Shown here: positions 11,003 to 20,844 of the stretch, piece by piece
Numbering within the stretch: position 1 is the stretch's first letter
Layout of the letters: every line of letters begins with the position of its first letter
Assembly: GCA_036023115.1 (NCBI GenBank)
Contig: JAYKKT010000048.1
Coordinates: 5,604,001 to 5,668,000 of the forward strand
Direction: 5' to 3'
DNA length: 64,000 nucleotides
DNA from: Brasenia schreberi
Lineage: Eukaryota; Streptophyta; Magnoliopsida; Nymphaeales; Cabombaceae
Made by a program: the position numbers and the translations under genes
Notes under the pieces: generated by a model
What the model saw: only the letters and a program-made list of their open reading frames with translations
The model's database searches: none
Told to the model about the DNA's origin: nothing

Positions 11003-14000
11003 ATCAGCCAAAATGCAATTGCCAGCTTCTCACTGTGATAATTCAGTGGGCTCTCCTTCTCATCCTCACCCAAGTCATGCAACACTTACTTGGTGTCCGG
11101 TATGTAGCCAGCCAACTTTACCCGTTCAATCATTTCATTCAACATTCCGTAAATCTCCTTAGATTGAGGATGTGCCCGCTCTCCCGCAATGAATTCATTT
11201 ACTACACCATTCAGTTCAATCATAGAGCAACCAGGGGACTTACTAACTCCTCTGTCACTCATAAGTTTCCTAACACTAGCCTACTGATGCATATAAGTTC
11301 TAAAAGCACATAACGCCCGCTATTGTGAGGCTCAAGTTCAATCACTTGTTTGCCAATACTCATGCCCTATGTTGCATGGATACGGGTATGGGTACGGTAC
11401 GGTACGGGTACAGGGTATGCAATTTTTTTAAAAACTAAGGCAAGTACGCCACTATTAAAAAAATATAATAAAAAATTAAATTTACATAAATATATATATA
11501 TACACAATTATATAGAGCATTCTATTTTTTATTTTAATGAGCATTCTAGTGTTTGGGAATAATTCTATTCTACCTATGAAAATGTCATTTATCTATGTTC
11601 CTTCTATATTTTAAAGAGCATTCTAGTGTTTTAAAGATAAGGTCAGTGTCTTCCTTCTTTCTTTATCTATGAGCTACACGTATTAGATACACTAACAGCC
11701 AGTTGCCGACAGAAGTTTCCAATTCACTCTAACCTTATGAGATGAAAGATAAGTAAAAATAAGAAAAACATTTGAGATGTATCAGGAAATACCTCCAAGT
11801 ATTCTTGTGAAATGAAATGAAGAACTCCAATTCACTCTGAAGTGCCCATATTAGTAACAACTGCATATAGTTGTCATAACTGGGTTGGTCTCCAATGCAC
11901 AGTTTTTGCTCACATTTTATTTCATTCTTCACTCATTTTGCTTAATCCAAGATAATCCAGGAAAAGGATTTCTATATTGCACACATGTATGAATTGGAAG
12001 TTGAAGCAACCTTTGTGCTATTTTTCGAAATTGGCTGGCTATCTAATTTTGCTAAGCTAATTATTCATTATGCATTCCGATCCACAAAAGATGATACCAA
12101 GGATGGCGAATATGTTGTTAGAGCTGTTGCAACTTCAATATACTCCGCGTGCAACTTTGCATTTAGATTCTTGTCTCAAAGTAAGAATGAAACAAGATGC
12201 TTGCATACAGAGAGCACTGGGGTTTGTTACTTAAGTGTATGCAAGAACAAACCCGAGTGCTCTCTAAAAGTGTTGGGTGCAGATTTGATACACTAATAAA
12301 AGATCTAGTAAAAGATCTTATGAAAAAGTTGGTCACTGTAGTTGGTGCAGATACTAAAACAACCATGGACATCGAAAGAAATTGCAGAAAGAAAAACAGA
12401 TTATATGGGGCAACCCTGCAGAGAAAGTACAACAGTATATGGATCATAAATTCATGATTTGTGATTCCAACAGAACATTACATATTCAGATCAGCACAGA
12501 GAATAGAATTCATCCAATCGAGATGAATATCATTCCAAAATCCACATACAAGACCCTTGTGATATATCATATATTCATATGTAAACACAATATCATTCCA
12601 ACAGAATATTACATATTAAGATCAGCACAGAGAAAGTTGAAATGCATATCAAAATTAATTAGAAGATATTGTGACCTTTTATGCTGGGTTGTTCTAGCCC
12701 TTAGTTAACGAGAACATCATCTTCACCTGATCAAAACAAAAGAATGCCATACAAGCAATACACAAGTTTCTAAACCAAATATTGAATGCAACACTGCACA
12801 ACAGAGTTTTAGAGATTGAATCATGAAAAATCAATTAGAAGTATCTCATTTCTCGTATACAAGCATGAATCACCGTATGCTAAACAAGTTTGAATTTCCA
12901 ATCAGCATGCTAACCCTTCGAGTTCGTGATAACCACCAACTTCTAAATGTAATGGGACAATAGCCATAAAATCTCAATCATCACAATAAAGAGATAGGCT
13001 CAAGTTCACCCAAAACCAGCGGGTGTTGCAGCTTTCATGGGCCTTTTACAACATTCACAAATTCAAGCAGATCATGTGACTTGGTGAGGATACCAGCACA
13101 CCGTGCATCATGAACCATGAACACTTGAAGATACCAGAAAGTAAGACTTCACTAAGTAGTTGCATAAGTTTTGAAGGCTGGATTTCTATTGAATAGTAAG
13201 CTTTTTCAACATTGCCGCATTCAATGGCTTCCAGTCTTTCGGACATCATATTCTTTATCTTCATACAAAGTTCAATGAACGGCGTAGAGAGAGGGGATTG
13301 TTCAATCTTCACGAACGATTGTCAGCTACGGTTGGGTCGAGCAGAGAGAGATCGGAGTAAAGCAGAGAGAGGGGAATGGGCGTACGTAGAGCAGAGAGAG
13401 AGATCGGCTAGGGTTTCATCTTCACGAATTTATATTTTTTTGGATCGGGTATGGGTCAACCCAAATCCAATACGTACCTGATATGGGTACTTGACGTACC
13501 CAGGTTGGGTACGCGTACCAGTACACACCTACATGTATCGGGTATGTACCGGATACGTGTACGTCATCCAATATGACGTACCCATGCAGCATAGCTCATG
13601 CCCAACTCAATGTCACCATGAATTTTGCAAGCTCCGAAAAGGGCACCAAGAACGCCAGCATCAAATTTCATGGGCATCTCATCAATAAGTTTTCTAGCTT
13701 CCTCAAGTAGAATGGCTCTTCCAAGCAGATCAACCATGCAGCCGTCTGGTCATATAATCAAAATAGTAGCGCCCCTCTTGAACCAAACCACAATGAGCAC
13801 ATGCATTGAGTACGGCTACAAAGGTAATCTCATCTGGAGTTACCATCTCTTTCTCCATCTCAATGAAAATACCAATCGCCATTTGGCCTTGCCCATGAGT
13901 TGCAAGCCCTGAAATCATGCAATTCCATGAAGAAATGCCTTTGCTATGCAATCTATTGAAAACTTCAAATGCTTTCTCCAAGCACCCACATTTACAGTAC

Positions 14001-14973
14001 ATGTCAATCACTGTCGTCATTAGTTTGACATCGAATTCAATCTTACTATTCTCTATGCATGCATGAATCCACTTCCCTTGTTGCAAAGCTCCTAAATTTG
14101 TGCATGCGGACAACATGCTTGCTGCTGCGTACTTATCTATGCCCACTTCTTCTTTCATCTGTTTAAAGAGCGCAAATGCTTCCTGAAAACGGCTGCTCTG
14201 AACGTAAGTTGCGAACATAGTGTTCCAAGAGACTGAGTTTCTCACAGGCATTTCATCAAACAACTACCTGGCTTCATCTACACAGCCACATTTGGTTAAC
14301 CCAGAAAACATACTTGTCCATGAAACCACATCTCGTTCGGTCATTTTATCAAACACCCGGTAAGCACCTTCGAGTTCTCCACAACTTGTATACATGTGAA
14401 TTAAATTGTTCTGGGCATACAAGTCTGACTCAAACCCGTGTTTGAATACATGCCCATGGATTTGTTTCCCTTCTTAGGATCAAAGCATGCCTGGATGATG
14501 GGCAGAAACATAAATTCGTTCGGTGATACAGAACGAATTATCATCTGCGAAAAGAGATGGATGCAAGAATCGATAAGGCCAAAATGGAGATGCTCGCAAA
14601 TGAGGATATTCCATATGAAGTAATCTAGTTGGTTAATTTTGTCGAACACTTAGAGTGCATAATGCAAACTGCCGCGATTCACCGATGAACAAAACTTGAC
14701 GAGTCGGCCAACCGCATCGTTGTCGCTAGAGAGCCCGAGACGTATTAATTGGGAGTGGACCTGCTTGATGTCTGCCATGCTGGAGCATGATTCGATCGTC
14801 GTGATTATTTGGTGGCGTTGACAGACGACGATCGGCGGAAAGCTCGTGCAGAGGGCGCTGCATATCATCCTGATTCTGCGCGTCAGTTCTTGCACGCAAT
14901 GGAAATAGGCAGAAATGGGTTCGACATCCGGACCATATCCAATCCATTCTGGATTATAGGGGAGGCGACACAA
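11003..14973 (-). pseudogene. DYW-class pentatricopeptide repeat (PPR) pseudogene, split by a transposon
   Basis: PLS-type PPR proteins bind organellar RNA, and their DYW domain is linked to C-to-U editing. Reading 14973 to 13595 on the minus strand gives an N-terminal block (IESCSSMADIKQVHSQLIRL), then PPR motifs (VFDKINQ, FIWNILI, SWTSMFSG, LFDEMPVRNSVSWNTM, VIDMYCKCGCLEKAFEVFN, SWNCMISGLATHG, PDEITFVAVLNACAHCG) and MVDLLGRA. After the insertion at 11367-13594 the E/E+ region continues at 11366-11003: VIELEPHNSGRYVLL, DRGVSKSPGCSMIELNG, HPQSKEIYGML, then LNYHSEKLAIAF, the start of DYW. Lesions include stop codons at 14650-14652 and 14264-14266, a 1-bp frameshift near 14465, a small deletion near 13745, further stops beyond 11310, and loss of about the last 60 residues of the DYW domain. 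It is a non-functional relic. Confidence 0.9.
11367..13594. mobile_element. hAT-like DNA transposon inserted in the PPR gene
   Basis: The termini are inverted repeats, CTATGTTGCATGGATACG on the left and CCATGCAGCATAG on the right, with GGTAC/GTACC-rich subterminal repeats inside both ends (about 11385-11425 and 13445-13580). It is flanked by the exact 8-bp duplication CTCATGCC (11359-11366 and 13595-13602), the hAT hallmark. Removing it rejoins the PPR E region across IELGMSIGKQVIELEP. I see no recognisable transposase, so it is probably non-autonomous. A coding-like minus-strand frame at 13055-13312 (VEKAYYSIEIQPSKLMQLL) might be captured host sequence, but I cannot identify it. Confidence 0.85.
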
Positions 14974-15109
14974 GCGAGGATGCTATGAATATCGTAGGTA
15001 GCATGGCTATACCTATTCCAATTCGTATTCACGTTGTCAGAAGTTCTTTTTGTGTTCGATCCAACCATAACCCAAAACTAAGGTGAAACGTATTCAAAAC
15101 CTTTAAGTT

Positions 15110-15365
15110 TGCCTTTATAATTAGTCTTAAAAATAAGATAAAATCATTTAAGATGATTTGGATATGTGAAAAAGTGACCAAAGGAAGGCATGAAAAGAAT
15201 GTGTGAGAACTAAACGATGAAAATGATACAAGAAGAAAAAAAGTGTTGAAAAGAAATAATCTAACTTTTATTACCATTATGACATAGGGTCAAGCTCCAT
15301 GAAAATAAAAAATCCATGTAGTCAACCCCATCTAATAGGAAAAGGCATAGTTTTATTTTTGTTGC
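15110..15365 (+). mobile_element. RTE LINE 3' fragment
   Basis: Degenerate LRWFGYVKK sequence (TTAAGATGATTTGGATATG at 15148) is followed by frameshifted C-terminal tail sequence and a 3' end at about 15345-15365. It is a diverged relative of the RTE 3' ends at 42-290 and 5265-5606. Confidence 0.6.
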
Positions 15366-15639
15366 TTTGGGTTTCCATAAGCATATTATATATTACACTT
15401 GCTCTAAACATAGAGAGAACCAACACAAAATCCAAGGTCTTTTTCTTAATTTGACTCTAACTTAGGATTTTACTAAGCCCAACCTCCAAATTTGGAATAA
15501 TTATTCAACCACTCCAATCCAAATGTGCTTATGGGCCTTCTTTAGCCATGAGATTGATGCACAATATATTTGTAAAGTGAACCCATTTTAAACTATGATT
15601 CTTGGAATGATAGATAGTCTTTGATAATAAATTACAGAG
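15366..15639. other. Non-coding DNA between RTE copies
   Basis: AT-rich sequence with no recognisable gene. Its right edge runs into the 5' part of the RTE endonuclease. Confidence 0.4.
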
Positions 15640-16105
15640 AGGGTCTCCACATTTTCAATATGGACGAATGTAGGGTAAGAAAGCTAGACCTAGATAATAA
15701 GATTAGTATTAGTTCTTGGAATACTATGATTTGGAGAATGATTTATATTCTATGTTTACAAGAGACAAAGTGGGTTGAAGAAAAGTAAAGGACATTTAGA
15801 ATACAAGTTTTAAATTATGCTACTCAGGTAAGAGAAAGGCTTGAAACAGAGTTGGTATTATCATAAATAAAGATTTACAAGATAGTGTAGTAGACATATA
15901 ACGATATGGTGACCGAATCATGATGTTGAAATTAGTTTTAGGAGCAAAGATTTTGAATATATTTTGTGCTTACGCACCCCAAGTAGGTCTAAAAGATAGT
16001 ATAAAGATGGCTTTTTGAGAAGAGTTAGATAAAGTGATTAAAAGAATTCCACAAAGGAAGATGATTTGTTTATGAGGAGACTTAAATGGATACGTCAGTA
16101 AAGAG
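15640..16105 (+). mobile_element. RTE LINE host copy, endonuclease N-terminal part
   Basis: Translation gives the apurinic endonuclease start of an RTE element: ISISSWNT, then LCLQETKWVEEK near 15750, an NILCAYAPQ-like block near 15960 and a GGDLNGYVSKE-like block near 16075. Stops occur throughout. The frame breaks off at about 16105 where another RTE 3' end starts, and resumes at 16546, so this is the first segment of a host LINE that later insertions split. Confidence 0.7.
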
Positions 16106-16545
16106 GCATTATGATATGTTTTATGGTTCTGAGTGTTGGGCAGTTAATCATCAACATGTACAAAAGATATCTGTGACAGAAATGAAGATGTTGAGATGGA
16201 TGAGTGGTCATACAAGAAAAGACCGTATACATAATGAGGTTATTAGAAACAAATTAGGAGTGACACCAATAGAGGATAAAATGAGAGAACATCGTTTAAG
16301 ATGGTTTGGACATATAGAAAGAAGATCAAAAGAAGAACCTGTAAGAAGGTTAGAAAAACTAAATTTGGAAAGTATTAAAAGAGGTAGAGGACGACCACAA
16401 AAGTGTTGGAAAGAAACGATAAAAAATGATCTAGCTTATTGGGAGTTAACTGCTAACATGGCACACGATAGGGATCTGTGGAAACAAAGAATCCATGTAG
16501 ACGACCCCGTCTAGTATGGGAAAAGGCTTATTGTTGTTGTTGTTT
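16106..16545 (+). mobile_element. 5'-truncated RTE LINE nested inside the RTE host copy
   Basis: An open frame (16086-16514, the first few codons from the host) encodes the RTE C-terminus: MFYGSECWAVNHQHVQ, EMKMLRWMSGHTRKD, LGVTPIEDKMREH, LRWFGHIERRS and GRGRPQKCWKETIKND, then a GTT-repeat tail at about 16532-16544. It is the best-preserved RTE tail in the window. Endonuclease sequence lies on both sides, GGDLNGYVS before and INTIFKK after, so it inserted into another RTE with loss of a short target segment. Confidence 0.75.
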
Positions 16546-17398
16546 GTATATTTTATCTCTTTATAATCAATACAATCTTCAAAAAATGAGATAAACATTT
16601 AATTCCTCATAAGTGTAGCTTATCACAAATACAAACTGATTATTTTATTTATAGAAAAAAAGATAGAGTGTGTTGTAAAGATTGTAAGGTAATTCTAGGA
16701 GAAATCTTAACCACCCAACATCGACTTTAAGTTATGGATTTACAAGTAAAAAAAAAACAAAGAAGAAAAGAGTACATCGAGCTATTCAGACTAAATGGTG
16801 GAACCTCAAAAGCGAGAAAGAAGGTATATTTAAACAAAAAATTCTTAAAGGAGATGCTTGAAATTATGTTGGTACACCTTGTGATATGTGAAAAAATATG
16901 ACTATACATATTAGAAAAGTGGTAAAAGATGTGTAAGGTGAATCTAAGGAAGGTGTACCAACACAAAAAAAAGCTTGGTAGTGGAGTGAAGTAGCGCAAA
17001 ATAAAATCAAGGCAAAGAGGGCATGTTACAAATTACATTATGCTAAGAAAACTAGTAAAACTTTAGAAGTTTATAAGAAAGCAAAGAAGGAAGCGAAAAA
17101 GGCCATCAATGAATTAAAAGTTAAAATTTGGGAGGATTTATACAAAAAAACTCAACTCAAACAATGATAAATGAGATTTTTTAGGATAGCTAGGTCTAGA
17201 GATAAGAAAACTAAGGATCTTAATTCTGTTAGATGTATCAAAGATGAGGATGAAAAACTTCTAGTGGTGAATGATATATAAGAAATAGATGAAAAACTAT
17301 TTTATAAGTTTTCTAATGAAAATAAAGATGTTAGTATTAGCTCAGAAGAGTTAACCAAATCATAAAAGTACATAAACCACAATTTCTACCAACGTATT
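16546..17398 (+). mobile_element. RTE LINE host copy, endonuclease end and linker
   Basis: The endonuclease C-terminus (IINTIFKK, DKHLIPHK, QTDYFIYRKKDRVCCKDCKV near 16630-16700) is followed by the LTTQHRL block and the lysine-rich linker. It stops at GTATT (17394-17398) where Tat-like element B begins, and continues at 23288. Confidence 0.8.
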
Positions 17399-17754
17399 TG
17401 TAGACATAAAAATTTTTACTCCGGAGTTTATGGAAAACTCGAAGCGAAACTTTGTTATCTACGCTTCCACGAGCATGCCAACTAGTTTGCAAAACTAGCA
17501 AAGATTTTTAAAGATTTTGACTCCTTTGGCGATTGTAGGCAAGCGGACTCTTTTCACTTAAACCTTCTTTAACCGATTTTCAAGGTTTGGTTTAAGAGTT
17601 TAAAACTTCAATTTTAAAATAAGTATAACTCCAATTCACGTGAATAATAGGTGCTTTGAAAGAATTTTGATTGTGCACTTTGATTCAACACTTCAAATGA
17701 ATAAGTCCTGAAAAACAGAGTATTCTGTTTTCAGGGCCTATTTCTAAAACACAA
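17399..17754 (-). repeat. Element B 3' LTR remnant
   Basis: It starts TGTAGACATAAAAATTTTTA and matches the LTR ends at 19755 and 20845, but only the last about 350 bases of the LTR (in element orientation) survive before non-coding internal DNA begins. Confidence 0.8.
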
Positions 17755-18325
17755 TATATCATGCTCATGCAAACATGCACATACTATGGGTTAGACTCAC
17801 TCTAAAATCCCCAATTTTTCTAAGTCAAGGATTCTACAAATTTCGGGAAGCTTGGAGGCATGATCTTTCCTCATTGCTTTGATGATTCTCAAGCATTAAA
17901 TTCTAGAGAAGTGTTAGGCAAGAGAGAACTATAACAAGCTTGGATGATTTTGACTTGGGATTATATACATTCTTCGAAAGGATTTTGAAATTTGCTTTGT
18001 ACATGGCCAGTGTTTTTGGAGTTTTTAAAATTTTTCAATTTTTTTTACTTTTTTCAAAATACGAATTCAAGGATCAATATACAAGACTTTCTTTTTGAGG
18101 TTTTTTTTCTTCAAATAAAGAATAGGAGAATGGATGAAATAATTTTCTTTTTAGAATTTTCAGATTTTCTAATGTTTTTAGATTTTGAAAGTTTTTCAAT
18201 TTTTTTGGTTTTTCGAAATATACGATTTTTTGGATTTTTGTCTAAAAGAAGGATCTTCCATCGAACCTACAAAGAAAACTCCATGAATTAGGCTTAAAGA
18301 AAGGTCTAAGCCATGGGTCATGGTT

Positions 18326-19159
18326 TTAGTGGGTTCTAGGAGCACCCTTGACCCAAGTGGTCTTAGGTGGTGGCTCAGGAGGTATGGATGAGATATAGCC
18401 CAATCCATATCGACTTGGGTTTCCCATAGGCAGGACGGGTTCTAGCCTACCTTGGTTTTTAGCTCCTAGTCCTTGGTATGGTGTATATCCCATGTTTAAG
18501 ATCATATTCCAAGGCTTTTTTATTTTTGAAAATATTTTATAAAGTGCATGTCCATGGAATATGGAATCGTCCATATCATGGATATATACCCATTTTACTT
18601 TGGGTAGGAGATGGGATGGATGGGTGGTGGAAGACTTGGGCTTCCACACAACCCTTGGTTGAGACGACTTAGGTTCTAATTGGGGGATGGTTTTGACATG
18701 CTCCTTAGGTTTAACCCGAGGTGCCCCTAAGGATGGGTTAGTTGGGTTTAGGGTCATAGGCTTGGTTTCATGGCACAAGACTAGGCTCGAGGAAGTGGGT
18801 TCATTCATGGTAGGGTTAGGTGTCCCTAGGATGTCGATGTATGCCTTAAGACTCACCATGTCTATCATATTTTGATCTTTATTTTGTTTTTGAAATTCCA
18901 TTTGGTATGGGACATTCGACGCACCTTGAAAATCCTCATTTTTGGACATGTTTGGTGGGTATGTGGGTGCATGAGTGTGATTTAATGCATCTGATGAACC
19001 TATACTAAGAAAATGAAGATCGAGAGGGGAGTTCAAAGGGGGATGAGTTTTGGACATACCTCTTTCTGGCTCGTCTACCTTTTCGTGGCGAGAGTAAGCC
19101 TTGTCCTCGGATGACTCTACTTCGAACTCCCGTTGCCTTTCGAGGTGTTCCTTTTCCAA
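18326..19159 (-). CDS. Tat-like element gag-region ORF with G-patch-like motif
   Basis: This is a 277-codon open frame without ATG start, continuous with upstream gag sequence. The first half is charged and low in recognisable structure. The second half has VKWVYIHDMDDSIFHGH, then ALYKIFSKIKKPWNMILNMG, then GLGAKNQGRLEPV and RYGLGY. The last part matches the G-patch-like glycine motif that lies between protease and reverse transcriptase in some plant Ty3/gypsy elements. Similar frames occur in the inner element at 46490-47242 and, shortened, in the outer element at 53474-54028. No protease active-site triad was seen. Confidence 0.6.
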   Translation of the reverse strand: MEKEHLERQREFEVESSEDKAYSRHEKVDEPERGMSKTHPPLNSPLDLHFLSIGSSDALNHTHAPTYPPNMSKNEDFQGASNVPYQMEFQKQNKDQNMIDMVSLKAYIDILGTPNPTMNEPTSSSLVLCHETKPMTLNPTNPSLGAPRVKPKEHVKTIPQLEPKSSQPRVVWKPKSSTTHPSHLLPKVKWVYIHDMDDSIFHGHALYKIFSKIKKPWNMILNMGYTPYQGLGAKNQGRLEPVLPMGNPSRYGLGYISSIPPEPPPKTTWVKGAPRTH

Positions 19160-19180
19160 TCCTATGTGACTCTCATCCTC

Positions 19181-19513
19181 TCATGATACTTGTGGGGTGT
19201 GTGGAGTGTGAACCTCATGCCCCATTTTGTGTGTGTATCTCGAATCGTGGACTTCATTTCTAACTTCAGGAATTTCAATCCTTTTGTGTTTTTGAAATTT
19301 TTTTAGATTTTTTTGGTTTTTTGAACTATGAAAATCTTTTTTTGATTTTTCCATGGGGCTTGGGGTGCTTGGAATTGGATGATTTAATCTACATTCGAGC
19401 TTCATCTCTAGCCTCATATCCTTCATCGAGTTTTGGATCGGTTTTCCTTGCATGAACTTTCTCTTTATGTGCTCGAGATGAGCTTTCAAGTGATCGATGC
19501 ACCTTGGCCTCAT
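19181..19513 (-). CDS. Tat-like gag fragment
   Basis: A gag piece between the PBS copy at 19733 and the ORF at 18326-19159, with a frameshift separating it from both neighbours. It is related to 20479-20751 and 47281-47706, which share the KIDALSHE, KAHRS and LDEGYE blocks. It is broken and not translatable as one protein. Confidence 0.5.
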   Translation of the reverse strand: MRPRCIDHLKAHLEHIKRKFMQGKPIQNSMKDMRLEMKLECRLNHPIPSTPSPMEKSKKDFHSSKNQKNLKKFQKHKRIEIPEVRNEVHDSRYTHKMGHEVHTPHTPQVS

Positions 19514-19732
19514 GGCTTAGAGCATCGATCTTCCTAAAGATTTCTTTTATAGCAACTATCTCTTCTCGAGCTTTAGAGGATTTGAAAAATCAGTTTGAAG
19601 TACTCGATGAGTATTTCCTCAGCTTGCTTTCATCCATTATTTTTAAAATTTTTGTGCACAAGTTTGAAAAACACCACGAATTTGTAAAATTTTTGGAGTT
19701 TTACTTTTGAAATGAAGTTCCTTAAGACCCGA

Positions 19733-19750
19733 GTCCCACCGAGAGTGCCA
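19733..19750 (-). promoter_or_regulatory. Primer-binding site, duplicated copy
   Basis: Adjacent to an LTR end at 19755. It matches the PBS at 20823-20840 but is degraded (GAGAGTGCCA for GGGCGTGCCA) and lies in the duplicated unit. Confidence 0.55.
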
Positions 19751-20478
19751 AATCTGTAAACATAAAAATTTTCACTCTGGAGTTTATGAAAAACTCAAAG
19801 CAAAACTTTTCTATCTACCCTTGCGTGAGCGTGCCAGCTAGTTTGCAAAACTAGCAAAGATTTTTAAAGATTTTGACTCCTTTGGCGATTGTAGGCAAGC
19901 AGACTATTTTCACTTAAACCTTCTTCAACCGATGCTCAAGAGTCAGATTAAGCGCTTAAAAACTTTAATTTTAAAACAAGTATAACTCCAATTCACGTGA
20001 ATAACATGTGCTTTGAAAGAATTTTGATTGTGCACTTTGATTCAACACTTGAAATAAACAAGTCCTGAAAAACAGAGTATTTTGTTTTTAGGGCTTGTTT
20101 CTAAAATAGATTTGGACGTCCTACAGGTCCCCAAAAATCACCAAAATTTTATCAGCCCAAGTCTATGGTGTGCAGAACCCGTGGCTTGTTATAGATCAAA
20201 AATTGGAGTTGTATTAGATCAAAATTAAATCTGTGAAGAAGGCTTACTCAGAGGCCCAAAACTGCTTTATTGCAGAAATATAGAGGCTCAAAGATGAGCT
20301 AGTATCTCAACGACTTGAATTCTAAATTTGATGATTTTGATGTTTCTAGAAAGCTATAGATGTTAGCTTTCCAATACATAAAGAATCAAGTGATTTGGTT
20401 TTTTGAACTATGAAAATCTTTTTTTGATTTTTTCATGGGGCTTGGGGTGCTTAGATGCTTGGAATTGGATGATTTGAT

Positions 20479-20751
20479 CTACTTTCGAGCTTCATCTCCA
20501 GCCTCATATCCTTCATCGAGTTTTGGATCGGTTTTCCTTGCATGAACTTTCTCTTTATGTGCCCGAGATGAGCTTTCAGGTGATCGATGCACCTTGGCCT
20601 CATGGCTTAGAGCATCGATCTTCCTAAAGATTTCCTTTATAGCAACTATCCCTTCTCGGGCTTTAGAGGATTTGGAAAACCAGTTCGAAGTACTCGATGA
20701 GGATTTCCTCGACTTGCTTTCCTCCATTATTTTTAAAATTTTTGTGCACAA
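20479..20751 (-). CDS. Tat-like gag N-terminal fragment
   Basis: A 90-residue frame beginning just after the PBS, with ESKSRKSSSSTSNWFSKSSK, VAIKEIFRKIDALSHEAK and KLDEGYEAGDE. It is homologous to 47281-47706 and 54083-54526. It is the start of gag in element B unit 2, cut by the tandem duplication junction. It resembles gag by position and shared sequence only. Confidence 0.55.
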   Translation of the reverse strand: MCTKILKIMEESKSRKSSSSTSNWFSKSSKAREGIVAIKEIFRKIDALSHEAKVHRSPESSSRAHKEKVHARKTDPKLDEGYEAGDEARK

Positions 20752-20822
20752 GTTTGAAAAACACCATGAATTTGTAAAATTTTTGGAGTTTCACTTTTGA
20801 AATGAAATTCCTTAAGACCCGA

Positions 20823-20840
20823 GTCCCACCAGGCGTGCCA
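20823..20840 (-). promoter_or_regulatory. Primer-binding site of element B
   Basis: On the minus strand this reads TGGCACGCCTGGTGGGAC, four bases after the 5' LTR. It has the TGG start expected for pairing with a tRNA CCA end. Tat-lineage elements are reported to use tRNA-Arg. I have not matched it to a particular tRNA. Confidence 0.7.
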
Positions 20841-20844
20841 AATT

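Noticed and set aside
13055..13312. Captured gene exon inside the hAT-like element
   Set aside because: The frame looks protein-like, but I recognise no family and see no clear splice sites, so it is mentioned only under the transposon.
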